From NCBI GenBank assembly GCA_029219385.1, contig JAQXTH010000040.1, positions 1 through 64,000 of the forward strand: 64,000 nt of DNA, read 5' to 3'. The notes under the pieces were generated by a model. That model saw only the letters and a list, made by a program, of their open reading frames with translations, had not been told where the DNA came from and did not search any database. The stretch is from Prevotellaceae bacterium. GTDB lineage: Bacteria; Bacteroidota; Bacteroidia; Bacteroidales; Bacteroidaceae. Shown here piece by piece: positions 55,177 to 64,000 of the stretch. Each line of letters begins with the position of its first letter. Position 1 is the first letter of the stretch. The translations under genes and the position numbers were made by a program.

Positions 55177-56487
55177 TTAAAATATCTCCTTGCTAAGTGC
55201 CTGCAAAGCGGCTTGTTTATCGTTTTCGCTGATGAGGAACGAGATATTGTGGTTGCTGCCACCATAGGAAATCATGCGAATGGGAATATTGCGCAAAGCG
55301 TTGGTGATTTTGGATTCATAGCCAACATTGTCGGCAATGAGGTCACCCACCACACAAATAATGCACATATTGCGGTCTACCTCAACCGTGCCATATTTTT
55401 TCAGTTCAGCAACAATGGAGGCCAGATAGTCTGTATTGTCTATTGACATCGACACACCCACCTCGGAGGTGGTCACCATGTCGATAGACGTGTGGTATGT
55501 CTCAAAAATCTCAAACACTTTTCTCAAAAAGCCGGTTTGCAGCAACATTCGCGAACTAACAATCTTAATTGCCGTGATATTGTCTTTGGCGGCAATAGCC
55601 TTTATTTCCTTTTCGCGGAAAATGCTGTTTATCACCGTGCCTTCAGCCGTGGGGTCCATGGTGTTGAGAAGTTTCACCGGCACTCCGGCTGCCTTGGCAG
55701 GCAACACACAGGTGGGGTGAAGAATTTTTGCACCAAAATAAGCCAGTTCGGCAGCTTCCTCAAAATGAAGCTGATGAACCGGCTGTGTATTTTCAACCAC
55801 ACGTGGGTCGTTGTTGTGCATTCCGTCGATGTCTGTCCATATCTCAATAACCTCGGCACGCAGGGCGGCACCAATGAGCGAAGCCGTATAGTCTGACCCT
55901 CCGCGTTGAAGGTTGTCGACCTCGCCATCATGGTTGAGACAAATAAATCCCTGGGTAATGAAGTATTGCGCATCGGGATATGCGTCGATTTTGGGTTGCA
56001 ACTTTGTGGCGATATTAGAGACCGAGGGTTCTTTGTCTGCGTCTATCTCCATAAACTCAAGAGCATTGAGCAACACGGTCTTAATGCCTTGTTCATTGAA
56101 ATAGTTTGTCATCATGGTTGTAGACATGATTTCACCCTTGCTCACTATTTCGCGGCCTATGCGAGGCGTATAGGCATCTTTGCCATACGAAAGAAGAGTC
56201 GTGAATATTGTCTCAAGAAAATCTGCGGTTTTGGCTTTTACTTCCTCTGTGGAATATAGATTGCGCACATGATTCATATATGTGGTGCGCAACTTGCCAA
56301 TCAAAGCATTGGCACTCTCCCGATTTGACTTTGCATAATAATCTGCTATCTCAACGAGTGTGTTTGTTGTGCCCGACATGGCCGACAGCACCACAATGCT
56401 GCGATCGTTTTGCTCCACAAGACGAGCCACTTCTTTCATTCTTTGCGGACTGCCTACCGAGGTGCCGCCAAATTTCATTACTTTCAT
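55177..56487 (-). CDS. lysC: Aspartokinase (monofunctional)
   Basis: A 436-aa aspartate kinase with MKVMKFGGTSVGSPQRM at the start, RGGSDYTASLIGAALRAEVIEIWTD-type catalytic segments around residue 195, and two C-terminal ACT domains from about 300 (AIKIVSSRMLLQTGFLRKVF, NVGYESKITNALRNIPI). Pairing with lysA suggests it serves lysine/DAP synthesis, while the fused thrA at 22175-24616 serves threonine/methionine. Lysine feedback is likely but not proven by sequence. The symbol lysC is used on that basis. Confidence 0.92.
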   Translation of the reverse strand: MKVMKFGGTSVGSPQRMKEVARLVEQNDRSIVVLSAMSGTTNTLVEIADYYAKSNRESANALIGKLRTTYMNHVRNLYSTEEVKAKTADFLETIFTTLLSYGKDAYTPRIGREIVSKGEIMSTTMMTNYFNEQGIKTVLLNALEFMEIDADKEPSVSNIATKLQPKIDAYPDAQYFITQGFICLNHDGEVDNLQRGGSDYTASLIGAALRAEVIEIWTDIDGMHNNDPRVVENTQPVHQLHFEEAAELAYFGAKILHPTCVLPAKAAGVPVKLLNTMDPTAEGTVINSIFREKEIKAIAAKDNITAIKIVSSRMLLQTGFLRKVFEIFETYHTSIDMVTTSEVGVSMSIDNTDYLASIVAELKKYGTVEVDRNMCIICVVGDLIADNVGYESKITNALRNIPIRMISYGGSNHNISFLISENDKQAALQALSKEIF

Positions 56488-56543
56488 ATATTTTTTGTTC
56501 TGTTAATTTTCCGTGTGATGATATTTAAAAGACACATTAACCA

Positions 56544-57260
56544 CTAATCTAATCCGTTGTCTTCATTTTCGTCGGCTTCTGCAACATCGTCAACATTGTT
56601 TTGATAGACGAGATGACCATCCTGACAACGATATATTCTTGCACCCTCCACAATATTTATGAGACTCATGTTGTGGGTTGTCATGATGATTGCCGTACCC
56701 TCGCTGCGTATTTCTTCGAGCAGTTTCATAACCGACAAGCCCGTTTCTACATCAAGATTGCCGGTTGGTTCATCGGCAATAATCAGTTTGGGTTTGTTGA
56801 GCAATGAGCGCGCTATTGCCACACGCTGCTGTTCGCCACCCGAAAGTTCAAAGGGAAACTTGTCGGCCTTGTCGAGCAGGTCGGTTTTGGTCAGGACCTC
56901 TTCTATGCGTCGATTGATATTGTCGCGTCCTTTCATACCGGTGGCCTTCAAAACAAATCTGAGATTACTTCTCACAGTGAGGTTTGTAAGGAGTTCAAAC
57001 GATTGGAAGACAATGCCCAACTGTGAGCGCAGGTGAGGAATGTGTCGCCATTTGATTTTTCTCATGTCATAGTCCAACACACGAGCCTCGCCTCCGGTAG
57101 GTCGCAATTCACCATAAACCGTAGAGAGGAGCGTCGACTTGCCCGACCCCACACGACCTGTGATAAAAATAAAATCACCCTGACTTACCTCAAAATCCAC
57201 GCCTGTCAATATCGTGACATCATCGTGTTTTATTTCTACGTTTTTATAGTTTACTATCAT
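56544..57260 (-). CDS. ftsE: Cell-division ABC transporter ATPase FtsE
   Basis: FtsE works with the membrane protein FtsX to couple septal constriction to wall hydrolases. The 238-aa ATPase has Walker A GRVGSGKST, Q-loop FQSFELL, signature LSGGEQQRVAIARSLL, Walker B LIIADEPTGNLD and the His switch MTTHN. The short linker and lack of a partner on either side fit FtsE in Bacteroidota, where ftsX may be elsewhere. A lipoprotein-exporter LolD-like ATPase is the main alternative. It lies between hisIE and lysC with about 50 bp on each side. Confidence 0.8.
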   Translation of the reverse strand: MIVNYKNVEIKHDDVTILTGVDFEVSQGDFIFITGRVGSGKSTLLSTVYGELRPTGGEARVLDYDMRKIKWRHIPHLRSQLGIVFQSFELLTNLTVRSNLRFVLKATGMKGRDNINRRIEEVLTKTDLLDKADKFPFELSGGEQQRVAIARSLLNKPKLIIADEPTGNLDVETGLSVMKLLEEIRSEGTAIIMTTHNMSLINIVEGARIYRCQDGHLVYQNNVDDVAEADENEDNGLD

Positions 57261-57311
57261 TAGGCAATATTGTTATGTGAAACAGAGAAGTTTTTTTGAA
57301 ATATGAAGACA

Positions 57312-57929
57312 TCAATGTTTGTGCCAACCGGGATTGTGGCGTTTTTGCAACTCGGAGGCAAGATCTTCTATGCGCAGTCCCTTTGACGTGAGCAAAACAA
57401 TGAGATGATAGAACAAATCTGAGCCCTCATAAATCAATCTTTCGTTGGTGCCGTTGCAAGCCTCTATGACAGCCTCAAGAGCCTCTTCGCCCACTTTCTG
57501 TGCCATGCGGTTTATACCATCCTTAAATAAAGACGTGGTATATGAGCCCTCGGGCATTTCTTCGTGTCTGCGCTCTATGAAATCTTGCAACTCAGAGAGA
57601 AAGAGCAACGGATTGGCCTCGTTTTTCTCTCCCCAGCAAGTGTCGGTGCCGGTGTGGCAGACAGGACCCACCGGATTAACCATGATGAGCAGGGTGTCGC
57701 CGTCGCAATCGTTCTTTATATCAACCACATTGAGAAAGTTGCCACTCTCCTCGCCCTTGGTCCACAAGCGTTGCTTGGTGCGCGAATAAAACGTAACTTT
57801 CCCCAACTCCAATGTTTTGTTGTATGCCTCTTCGTTCATGAAGCCCAGCATAAGCACATTTTTTGTCTTTGCATCTTGTATGATTGCCGGAACAAGTCCT
57901 TGCATCTTATTGAAATCTATTGCTTTCAT
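57312..57929 (-). CDS. hisIE: Bifunctional phosphoribosyl-AMP cyclohydrolase/phosphoribosyl-ATP diphosphatase
   Basis: This 205-aa fusion performs steps 2 and 3 of histidine synthesis. HisI is the N-terminal part (about 1-105: TFYSRTKQRLWTKGEESGNFL, DCDGDTLLIMVNPVGPVCHTGTDTCWG with zinc-binding Cys). HisE is the C-terminal part (about 110-205: SYTTSLFKDGINRMAQKVGEEALE and DLFYHLIVLL). It is the last gene of the hisH-hisA-hisF-hisIE run. Confidence 0.95.
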   Translation of the reverse strand: MKAIDFNKMQGLVPAIIQDAKTKNVLMLGFMNEEAYNKTLELGKVTFYSRTKQRLWTKGEESGNFLNVVDIKNDCDGDTLLIMVNPVGPVCHTGTDTCWGEKNEANPLLFLSELQDFIERRHEEMPEGSYTTSLFKDGINRMAQKVGEEALEAVIEACNGTNERLIYEGSDLFYHLIVLLTSKGLRIEDLASELQKRHNPGWHKH

Positions 57930-57949
57930 CTTTTATAATTATATGTATG

Positions 57950-58708
57950 TTAAATTCTGACACAAACATTATTGCGCGTCAAATATTCCTTTAATTCCGA
58001 TATTTTAATTTCTCCATAATGGAAAACGCTTGCCGCCAAAGCTGCATCGGCTTTGCCCTCTGCAAAAACGTCTCTGAAATGCTCCATACAACCGGCACCA
58101 CCCGAGGCAATGACAGGTATCGAAAGCATGGTCGACAAACGAGCCAAAGCGTTGTTGGCAAACCCCTGCTTCACACCGTCGTGACACATGCTGGTAAACA
58201 AAATCTCGCCAGCTCCGCGATCAGCCACCTCGCGAGCCCACTCAAACAAGGTCTTGTCGGTGGCAATGCGCCCACCATTAAGATAGCAGGTCCATTCTTG
58301 TCCGTCGAACTTTGCGTCGATTGCAACCACACATACTTGCGAACCAAAATGCTTCGCAATATCGTCAATCAATCCGGGTGTTCTCAACGCAGCAGAATTA
58401 ACACTCACCTTGTCGGCTCCGGCATTGAGCATGTTGTCAACATCGCCGAGTTCATTTATTCCTCCGCCCACTGTGAAAGGTATGGACACCTCTGCCGCCA
58501 CACGTCTCACCATGTCGGTAAAGGTTTTTCTTCCCTCGTGGCTTGCCGTTATGTCAAGAAACACAAGTTCGTCTGCATTTTGGTCGCTATATGCCTTGCC
58601 CAGTTCCACAGGGTCGCCGGCATAGCGAAGATTTAAGAAATTGGTTCCTTTTACGGTCTGTCCGTCTTTCACATCGAGACAAGGTATTATTCTCTTGGCC
58701 AAAGGCAT
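57950..58708 (-). CDS. hisF: Imidazole glycerol phosphate synthase subunit HisF
   Basis: HisF is the cyclase half of the HisHF complex, making imidazole glycerol phosphate and AICAR. The 252-aa TIM barrel begins [19 protein letters not shown] (catalytic Asp in LDVKDG), has [23 protein letters not shown], and [15 protein letters not shown] near the second phosphate site. The HisH partner is encoded upstream in the same run. Confidence 0.96.
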   Translation of the reverse strand: MPLAKRIIPCLDVKDGQTVKGTNFLNLRYAGDPVELGKAYSDQNADELVFLDITASHEGRKTFTDMVRRVAAEVSIPFTVGGGINELGDVDNMLNAGADKVSVNSAALRTPGLIDDIAKHFGSQVCVVAIDAKFDGQEWTCYLNGGRIATDKTLFEWAREVADRGAGEILFTSMCHDGVKQGFANNALARLSTMLSIPVIASGGAGCMEHFRDVFAEGKADAALAASVFHYGEIKISELKEYLTRNNVCVRI

Positions 58709-58723
58709 AACGATATTTTTGTT

Positions 58724-59470
58724 TTAATTGTTTTCTGATTTTAAATAAAGACCATAAGTGGCAGCCAACTCCCTAAGATTGATACGCCCCTCATAAACGG
58801 CCTTGCCAAACACCACTGCCGGAATGCCAGCCTCGTCAAGTTTTTTTATATCATCAGCACTCCCCACTCCACCGCTTGCAATAAGTTTGAGGTCGGGAAA
58901 ACGCGCCATAATCTCGCAATAGGTATCAACTGAAGTTCCCTGCAACATTCCGTCGCGACTGATGTCGGTGCACAACACATGGCGCACGCCCTTTTCATAA
59001 TAACTCTCTATGAAAGGAATGAGCATTTGGCGGCTCGCCTCTTTCCAACCGTTGATACACACACGACCGTTGTCAACGTCGGCACCAAGAATAATGCGGT
59101 CGGCGCTATATGTTTCCAACCAACGGTCAAACATCTCGGGATTTGCCACGGCAACACTGCCCACGGTAGCCCAACGCGCACCGTTGTCGAACACTGCCTT
59201 GATGTCTGCGTCGCTCTTTATTCCTCCGCCAAAGTCAACTTCGAGGCCGGTGGTTGACGTGATTTCCTTTAACACACCAAGATTTACCACGCCTTTTGAC
59301 CTTGCACCGTCGAGGTCGACCAAATGCAACCGTTTGTAACCACAATCCTCCACTTCTTTTGCCACATCAAGAGGAGAAACAGCATAGGTGGTTTGGCTAT
59401 CATAATCACCTTTGGTGAGACGCACACATTTTCCGTCTATTATATCTATTGCCGGTATCGGTTGTATCAT
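58724..59470 (-). CDS. hisA: ProFAR isomerase HisA
   Basis: HisA isomerises the phosphoribosyl-formimino-AICAR intermediate. The 248-aa TIM barrel starts IPAIDIIDGKCVRLTKGDY (catalytic Asp), contains FGGGIKSDADI, ISRDGMLQGTSVDTY and ASGGVGSADDIKKL, and is homologous to HisF just downstream. Its ATG overlaps the hisH stop by 4 bp. Confidence 0.96.
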   Translation of the reverse strand: MIQPIPAIDIIDGKCVRLTKGDYDSQTTYAVSPLDVAKEVEDCGYKRLHLVDLDGARSKGVVNLGVLKEITSTTGLEVDFGGGIKSDADIKAVFDNGARWATVGSVAVANPEMFDRWLETYSADRIILGADVDNGRVCINGWKEASRQMLIPFIESYYEKGVRHVLCTDISRDGMLQGTSVDTYCEIMARFPDLKLIASGGVGSADDIKKLDEAGIPAVVFGKAVYEGRINLRELAATYGLYLKSENN

Positions 59471-60066
59471 TTTTTTGCAAGTGATAAGAAATTATTAAGT
59501 ATCTGTTCGCCCACACGTCCGCTCTTTTCTGGATGGAATTGTGTGGCATAGAAATTGTCTTTGTTAAGGGAGGCGCAATAGGGATGAATATATTCGCAGT
59601 CAGCCACCGACCATTTGTTTTGTGCAACATAAAAACTATGAATGAAATACACAAAACTGTCTTCTTTGACATCGCGATATAACGCACCGTTTAAATTGTA
59701 AAGACTGTTCCAACCCATATGGGGAATTTTAAAACTATTGTCACGGGGGCAAAACTTCTTTACGTCAACATCAAAAATGCCGAGACAATCAGTGTTGCCC
59801 TCTTCGCTGTGGCGACACATCAATTGCATTCCTATGCAAATGCCCAACACCGGCTGTGTGAGGCTCTTGATAAGAACATCAAGTTTTCGCTCGCGAAGAT
59901 AGTTCATGGTGTTTGAGGCCTCGCCTTGACCCGGAAACAACACGCAATCGGCTTTGCGTATTGTCTCCCGGTCGTCTGTCACCACAACTTCTGCCCCAAG
60001 TCTGAGCAGGGCATTCTCCACAGAACGAATGTTGCCGGCGTTGTATTTTATTATTGCAGCATTCAT
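59467..60066 (-). CDS. hisH: Imidazole glycerol phosphate synthase subunit HisH
   Basis: HisH is the glutaminase that supplies ammonia to HisF. The start is taken at ATG 60066, giving NAAIIKYNAGNIRSVENAL; ten upstream codons are not conserved and overlap proS. The 199-aa class I glutamine amidotransferase has the Cys nucleophile in LGICIGMQLM, then GWNSLYNL, and the His/Glu pair in ATQFHPEKSG. Confidence 0.95.
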   Translation of the reverse strand: MNAAIIKYNAGNIRSVENALLRLGAEVVVTDDRETIRKADCVLFPGQGEASNTMNYLRERKLDVLIKSLTQPVLGICIGMQLMCRHSEEGNTDCLGIFDVDVKKFCPRDNSFKIPHMGWNSLYNLNGALYRDVKEDSFVYFIHSFYVAQNKWSVADCEYIHPYCASLNKDNFYATQFHPEKSGRVGEQILNNFLSLAKK

Positions 60067-60076
60067 CTTTATGTAA

Positions 60077-61558
60077 TCAATATGCGCGCGCCACAAGAGC
60101 CCTGAATTTCGCAGGTTTGCCGCTCACCATGTCTACGCCCAAATTCTCTTGGTCGGCATCAAAGGGAATGCAGCGAATGGTTGCCTGGGTCTCTTCTTTG
60201 ATTTTCGCCTCAGTTTCTTCCGTGCCGTCCCATGGGCATAGAAAGAAGCCTCCGTCTTTGATTTTCTCTTTAAATTCGTCGTAGTTATTACACTCAAAAA
60301 CATGGCTGTTGCGATAGTTCAACGCCTTGTTATAAATATTTTGCTGAATATCGTCGAGCAAATCTTTTACATACTGTTCTATGTTTTCAAGAGAGACATT
60401 TTCTTTTTCAAGCGTATCGCGGCGCATAACCTCGACCAAACCATTTTCCAAATCTCTGGCTCCGAGCACAAGTCTCACGGGCACACCCTTGAGCTCGTAA
60501 TCGGCAAACTTAAATCCGGGACGCTTGTTGTCGGCATTGTCGTATTTCACGCTAATGCCAAGTTTGCGCAGATTGTCGGCAATCTGCATAGCCTTTTCGT
60601 CAATGGCCGCCAATTGACCGGTCTTGGCGATAGGTATTATAACAACCTGAATGGGGGCCAACCGTGGAGGCAACACCAAACCATTGTCGTCGGAGTGGGT
60701 CATAATCAATGCGCCCATCAAGCGTGTGGATACACCCCACGAAGTTGCCCACGCATATTCGGGTTTGTTTTCCTTGTTGAGGAACTGCACATTAAACGCC
60801 TTGCCAAAATTCTGACCAAGGAAATGGCTTGTGCCGCTCTGCAAAGCTTTGCCGTCTTGCATCATGGCCTCAATGGTATATGTGTCGAGGGCACCGGCAA
60901 AACGCTCGGTCTCGCTCTTTACTCCCACAACCACAGGCACTGCCATAAATTTCTCTGCAAAATCAGCATAAATCCTAATCATCTGGCGGGTGCGCTCTTC
61001 AGCCTCCTCGCGCGTGGCATGGGCTGTGTGACCCTCTTGCCAAAGAAATTCCGAGGTGCGCAAAAAAAGACGTGTACGCATCTCCCAGCGCATCACGTTG
61101 CACCATTGATTACACAAGACCGGCAGGTCGCGATAGGATTTAATCCAATTTTTATATGTGTTCCAAATAATCGTTTCAGAAGTGGGACGAATAATCAACT
61201 CTTCTTCAAGTTTTGCCTCGGGGTCGACAACAACACCGTCGTTGGTCTCGTTTGTTTTAAGACGATAGTGGGTCACCACCGCACACTCCTTGGCAAAACC
61301 CTCCACATGCTCTGCCTCGCGCGACAAGAAACTCTTTGGTATAAGCAAAGGGAAATATGCGTTTTGAACACCTGTTTCCTTAAACATTCCATCGAGCACC
61401 TGCTGCATTTTCTCCCAAATGGCATAACCATAGGGTTTAATCACCATACAGCCTCTCACGTCGGCCTGCTCTGCGAGGTCGGCTTTCACTACAAGTTCGT
61501 TATACCATTTAGAATAGTTCTCGCTGCGCTTTGTCAGATTTTTTAATTCTATAGCCAT
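60077..61558 (-). CDS. proS: Prolyl-tRNA synthetase (short, archaeal/eukaryote-like type)
   Basis: The 493-aa enzyme charges tRNA-Pro. It lacks the large editing insertion of E. coli-type ProRS and has the class II motifs in the short form: motif 1 near [12 protein letters not shown], motif 2 [25 protein letters not shown], motif 3 [23 protein letters not shown]-terminal extension ends in [10 protein letters not shown] with zinc-site-like Cys ([16 protein letters not shown]). It precedes hisH by 10 bp, so the his genes are likely read from its promoter (61612-61619). Confidence 0.95.
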   Translation of the reverse strand: MAIELKNLTKRSENYSKWYNELVVKADLAEQADVRGCMVIKPYGYAIWEKMQQVLDGMFKETGVQNAYFPLLIPKSFLSREAEHVEGFAKECAVVTHYRLKTNETNDGVVVDPEAKLEEELIIRPTSETIIWNTYKNWIKSYRDLPVLCNQWCNVMRWEMRTRLFLRTSEFLWQEGHTAHATREEAEERTRQMIRIYADFAEKFMAVPVVVGVKSETERFAGALDTYTIEAMMQDGKALQSGTSHFLGQNFGKAFNVQFLNKENKPEYAWATSWGVSTRLMGALIMTHSDDNGLVLPPRLAPIQVVIIPIAKTGQLAAIDEKAMQIADNLRKLGISVKYDNADNKRPGFKFADYELKGVPVRLVLGARDLENGLVEVMRRDTLEKENVSLENIEQYVKDLLDDIQQNIYNKALNYRNSHVFECNNYDEFKEKIKDGGFFLCPWDGTEETEAKIKEETQATIRCIPFDADQENLGVDMVSGKPAKFRALVARAY

Positions 61559-61611
61559 TTTAATTTTACTCCTTTTAACTTCAAAATATTAAGTCGTATT
61601 AAATTTGACTG

Positions 61612-61619
61612 CAAAAATA
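61612..61619 (-). promoter_or_regulatory. Promoter -7 element of the proS-his run
   Basis: TATTTTTG on the minus strand, 53 bp before the proS ATG. No leader peptide or attenuator is seen in the short 5' leader. Confidence 0.6.
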
Positions 61620-61718
61620 ATAAAAATCCCTCATCTGCACGCACATAACTCAAAAATTGTCTATCTTCGCGTTAGAAAAAACTCCTCATATAACGAAAAT
61701 TCAATCTTGCGTTAATCA

Positions 61719-62426
61719 ATGAAGATACTGAAAAGAATTTTGATTGCCATTCCCATAGTCTTCTTTGGCTCGACAATCGTAGCAACCCTTATATTGAAAT
61801 GGATGCCCGTATATGTCAGTCCACTGATGATTATTCGCTGTGTGCAACAACATTCCGACCAAAGGCCACTGAAGTTGAAACACCATTGGGTTCCCTACGA
61901 CAGCATTTCGCCCGAATTGCCCATTGCCGTCATGGCTTCGGAAGACCAACTCTTTCCAAAACACAACGGATTTGACAAAAAAGCAATCATTGAGGCCGCC
62001 GAAGAATATATGAAAGGAAAACGCCGCAGAGGCGGCAGCACCATTTCGCAGCAAACTGCCAAAAATGTTTTCCTCTGGCCTCAATCCACATGGACACGCA
62101 AAGCACTCGAGGCTTATTTCACCGTGTTGATAGAGTGCTTTTGGAGCAAGGAGCGCATTATGGAAGTATATCTCAACACCATCGAAATGGGCGATGGCAT
62201 TTATGGGGCTGAAGCCGTGGCACAAGAAAACTTCAACACTTCCGCCCTGCAACTCAACAAACGACAGTGTGCCCTCATTGCGGCAACCCTACCCAATCCT
62301 CTGAAGTTTGATAGCAAAAACCCCTCACCCTACATGAGAAAAAGACAACGACATATTCTGAAAGAAATGAATTACATTCGTCACACTTATAAAGACACAT
62401 TGAGTGTCGACAACAATACAAAATGA
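61719..62426 (+). CDS. mtgA: Monofunctional biosynthetic peptidoglycan transglycosylase
   Basis: MtgA polymerises lipid II into glycan strands at the inner membrane. The 235-aa protein has one N-terminal membrane helix (about residues 8-27, [18 protein letters not shown]) and a GT51 domain with [14 protein letters not shown] (catalytic Glu), [18 protein letters not shown], and [15 protein letters not shown]-type third motif. No transpeptidase domain follows. The stop overlaps the rsmE start by 4 bp. Confidence 0.94.
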   Translation: MKILKRILIAIPIVFFGSTIVATLILKWMPVYVSPLMIIRCVQQHSDQRPLKLKHHWVPYDSISPELPIAVMASEDQLFPKHNGFDKKAIIEAAEEYMKGKRRRGGSTISQQTAKNVFLWPQSTWTRKALEAYFTVLIECFWSKERIMEVYLNTIEMGDGIYGAEAVAQENFNTSALQLNKRQCALIAATLPNPLKFDSKNPSPYMRKRQRHILKEMNYIRHTYKDTLSVDNNTK

Positions 62427-63157
62427 AAGAAACACGCTATTTCTACTCTCCGATGGCAGAGCAAGGCTGTCTGCCGCCCGAAGAAGCCGCCCACGCCACC
62501 AAGGTGTTGCGCCTCACGCAAGGCGACCAAATCATTGTGACCGATGGAATGGGCAACCTCTACGACTGCACCGTGACCCTCGCAAAAGGAAACACCTGTC
62601 AATATGATATTATTGGCAAGAACAAAACAGAAAAGCCATGGAAAAGAGCTGTTCACATCGCTGTTGCGCCCACCAAGAATATCGACCGCACGGAATGGTT
62701 TGTAGAAAAAGCCGTAGAAATCGGCGTAGACACCATTTCATTTCTCGATTGCAAATTTTCGCTGCGCAAAACAGTGAAAATGCAGCGCATAGAGAAAATT
62801 GTCGTTGCCGCTGCAAAACAAAGTCACAAAACCTTTATGCCGACACTTCAAGATGTCGTCTCTTTCAAACAGTTTGTGACAACTCCGAGCGACACCCACA
62901 AATTTATTGCCCATTGTTATGACGACTCCGAACTGCTCGGCCCTGACGGTATAAAACCATTTTTGCTCAATGCCGTGCCGCGAGATGAAAAAACCGTGAC
63001 AATACTTATAGGACCCGAGGGCGACTTTAGCGTTGACGAAGTAAAACTCGCCATGCAAAACGGTTATACCCCCGTCTCGCTCTCCACCTCGCGACTGCGC
63101 ACCGAGACTGCCGCTCTCGTTGCCCTCCACCTCGCCCGACTTTCTCCAACAGACTAA
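62423..63157 (+). CDS. rsmE: 16S rRNA (uracil-1498-N3)-methyltransferase
   Basis: RsmE methylates U1498 of 16S rRNA using SAM. The 244-aa protein has an N-terminal PUA-like RNA-binding domain (about 1-72, [14 protein letters not shown]) and a SPOUT methyltransferase domain with the trefoil-knot SAM site [14 protein letters not shown] and [11 protein letters not shown]. Coupled to mtgA by a 4-bp overlap. Confidence 0.95.
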   Translation: MKETRYFYSPMAEQGCLPPEEAAHATKVLRLTQGDQIIVTDGMGNLYDCTVTLAKGNTCQYDIIGKNKTEKPWKRAVHIAVAPTKNIDRTEWFVEKAVEIGVDTISFLDCKFSLRKTVKMQRIEKIVVAAAKQSHKTFMPTLQDVVSFKQFVTTPSDTHKFIAHCYDDSELLGPDGIKPFLLNAVPRDEKTVTILIGPEGDFSVDEVKLAMQNGYTPVSLSTSRLRTETAALVALHLARLSPTD

Positions 63158-63180
63158 TAACTATATAAAACAATACTGAC

Positions 63181-64000
63181 ATGAAAAACAGAATCAAAGA
63201 AATCTTCGGGATTGAATATCCCGTTATCGCAGGCGGAATGGCCTGGTGCAGCGGTTGGCGACTTGCCGCCGCAGTGAGCAATGCCGGTGGTCTCGGACTT
63301 ATCGGGGCCGGCACCATGACCGTAGACCTTTTGCGCGAACATATACAAAAGATTAAGGCAGCAACAAACAAGCCCTGGGGTATCAACCTGCCGCTCATGT
63401 ATCCGCAAATAGACAGCCTCATTGACATGATAATAGACGAGGGCTGCAAAATTGTCTTCACCTCGGCAGGCAACCCCAAGACCTACACCAAGCGTCTCCA
63501 CGACGCAGGCATGAAGGTGGCCCACGTGGTTAGTTCCTCAAAATTTGCACGCAAAAGCGAAGAGGCGGGAGTCGACGTGATAGTGGCAGAGGGATTTGAA
63601 GCCGGTGGTCACAACGGTCGCGAAGAAACCACCACCATGTGTCTCATTCCTCAAGTGTGTGCCGCCACTTCATTGCCCGTGGTTGCCGCCGGTGGCATTG
63701 CCTCAGGACAAGCGTGTCTCGCCGCACAGGTGCTCGGAGCCGAAGGAGTGCAGATAGGCACCCTCTTTGCACTCTCTGAAGAAAGTTCTGCCGCTGATGC
63801 CTTCAAGCAGCGTTGCACAAACCTTGCCGAGGGCGACACCATGCTCTGCCTCAAGAAACTCTCTCCCTCGCGCTTGGTGAAAAACCAACTCTACCAACGC
63901 CTCGCCGAAGCTGAAGCACGCGGAGCCGATGGCGAAGAACTCCTCAACATTCTCGGTCCGAAATCAACACGGCGCGGGATATTCCTTGGCGACATTGACA
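63181..64000 (+). CDS. Nitronate monooxygenase / FabK-like flavoprotein (3' truncated by window)
   Basis: The frame from ATG 63181 stays open to the window edge (273 codons). It has the 2-nitropropane-dioxygenase-like TIM barrel: IEYPVIAGGMAWCSGWRLAAA, SNAGGLGLIGAGTM, AEGFEAGGHNGR and VVAAGGIASGQACLAAQVLGAEGVQIGT for FMN binding. Enzymes of this family oxidise nitronates or, as FabK, reduce enoyl-ACP; the sequence alone does not decide between them. The gap of 23 bp after rsmE suggests co-transcription. Confidence 0.85.
   Translation, partial: MKNRIKEIFGIEYPVIAGGMAWCSGWRLAAAVSNAGGLGLIGAGTMTVDLLREHIQKIKAATNKPWGINLPLMYPQIDSLIDMIIDEGCKIVFTSAGNPKTYTKRLHDAGMKVAHVVSSSKFARKSEEAGVDVIVAEGFEAGGHNGREETTTMCLIPQVCAATSLPVVAAGGIASGQACLAAQVLGAEGVQIGTLFALSEESSAADAFKQRCTNLAEGDTMLCLKKLSPSRLVKNQLYQRLAEAEARGADGEELLNILGPKSTRRGIFLGDID

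Overview
The window is a piece of a Bacteroidota chromosome, most likely order Bacteroidales. Support comes from SprA, the outer-membrane translocon of the type IX secretion system, from DUF3575 and DUF4348 proteins, from repeated -7 elements of the form TAnnTTTG (several with TTTG 18-20 bp upstream), and from the lack of Shine-Dalgarno sequences. I cannot name the genus.

Region 1 (1-6214) is the right end of a prophage lying against the 3' end of a tRNA-Ser gene. It holds a diversity-generating retroelement (DGR). A 437-aa surface or tail protein ends in a variable repeat (VR, 1322-1437). A near-identical template repeat (TR, 1539-1654) lies just downstream, then a 149-nt spacer that can fold, then a reverse transcriptase with YADD and IGNxLSQ motifs. 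VR and TR differ at 12 of 116 positions, and 10 of these are template adenines. Two small unknown genes and a lysis cassette follow: holin, GH108 endolysin, DUF5675 protein, and a lipoprotein with a C-terminal membrane helix that looks like a unimolecular spanin. A promoter-like element, two hairpins and short inverted repeats fill the space before the tRNA.

Region 2 (6300-16690, plus strand) is housekeeping: mutS2, leuB, aspS, nadC, a C69 peptidase and a phosphohexomutase. Region 3 (16700-36400, minus strand) has a 1810-aa sialidase with an SGNH esterase domain, fused aspartokinase/homoserine dehydrogenase, recG, sprA, ruvA and a flavodiiron protein. Region 4 (36590-42600) has tRNA-Arg and a three-gene envelope operon (DUF3575 protein, OmpA-like protein, and a protein with five tandem beta-barrel-like modules).

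Region 5 (42680-48340, minus strand) is a leuA-leuC-leuD-DUF4348-murB operon. It is preceded by a leucine attenuator: a 25-aa leader peptide that uses each of the six leucine codons exactly once, then a hairpin with a run of eight U. Region 6 (48450-52600) has palindromic repeats, a lectin-fold (FGE-like) protein with an abrupt 70% GC C-terminus that could be a second, remote DGR target, an iron-sulfur flavoprotein, riboflavin synthase, a Gate-family membrane protein and a 22-bp tandem repeat.

Region 7 (52690-64000) has tRNA-Leu, trpS, tRNA-Thr, lysA, an aspartokinase, ftsE, a proS-hisH-hisA-hisF-hisIE run, then mtgA, rsmE and a truncated nitronate monooxygenase-like gene on the plus strand.
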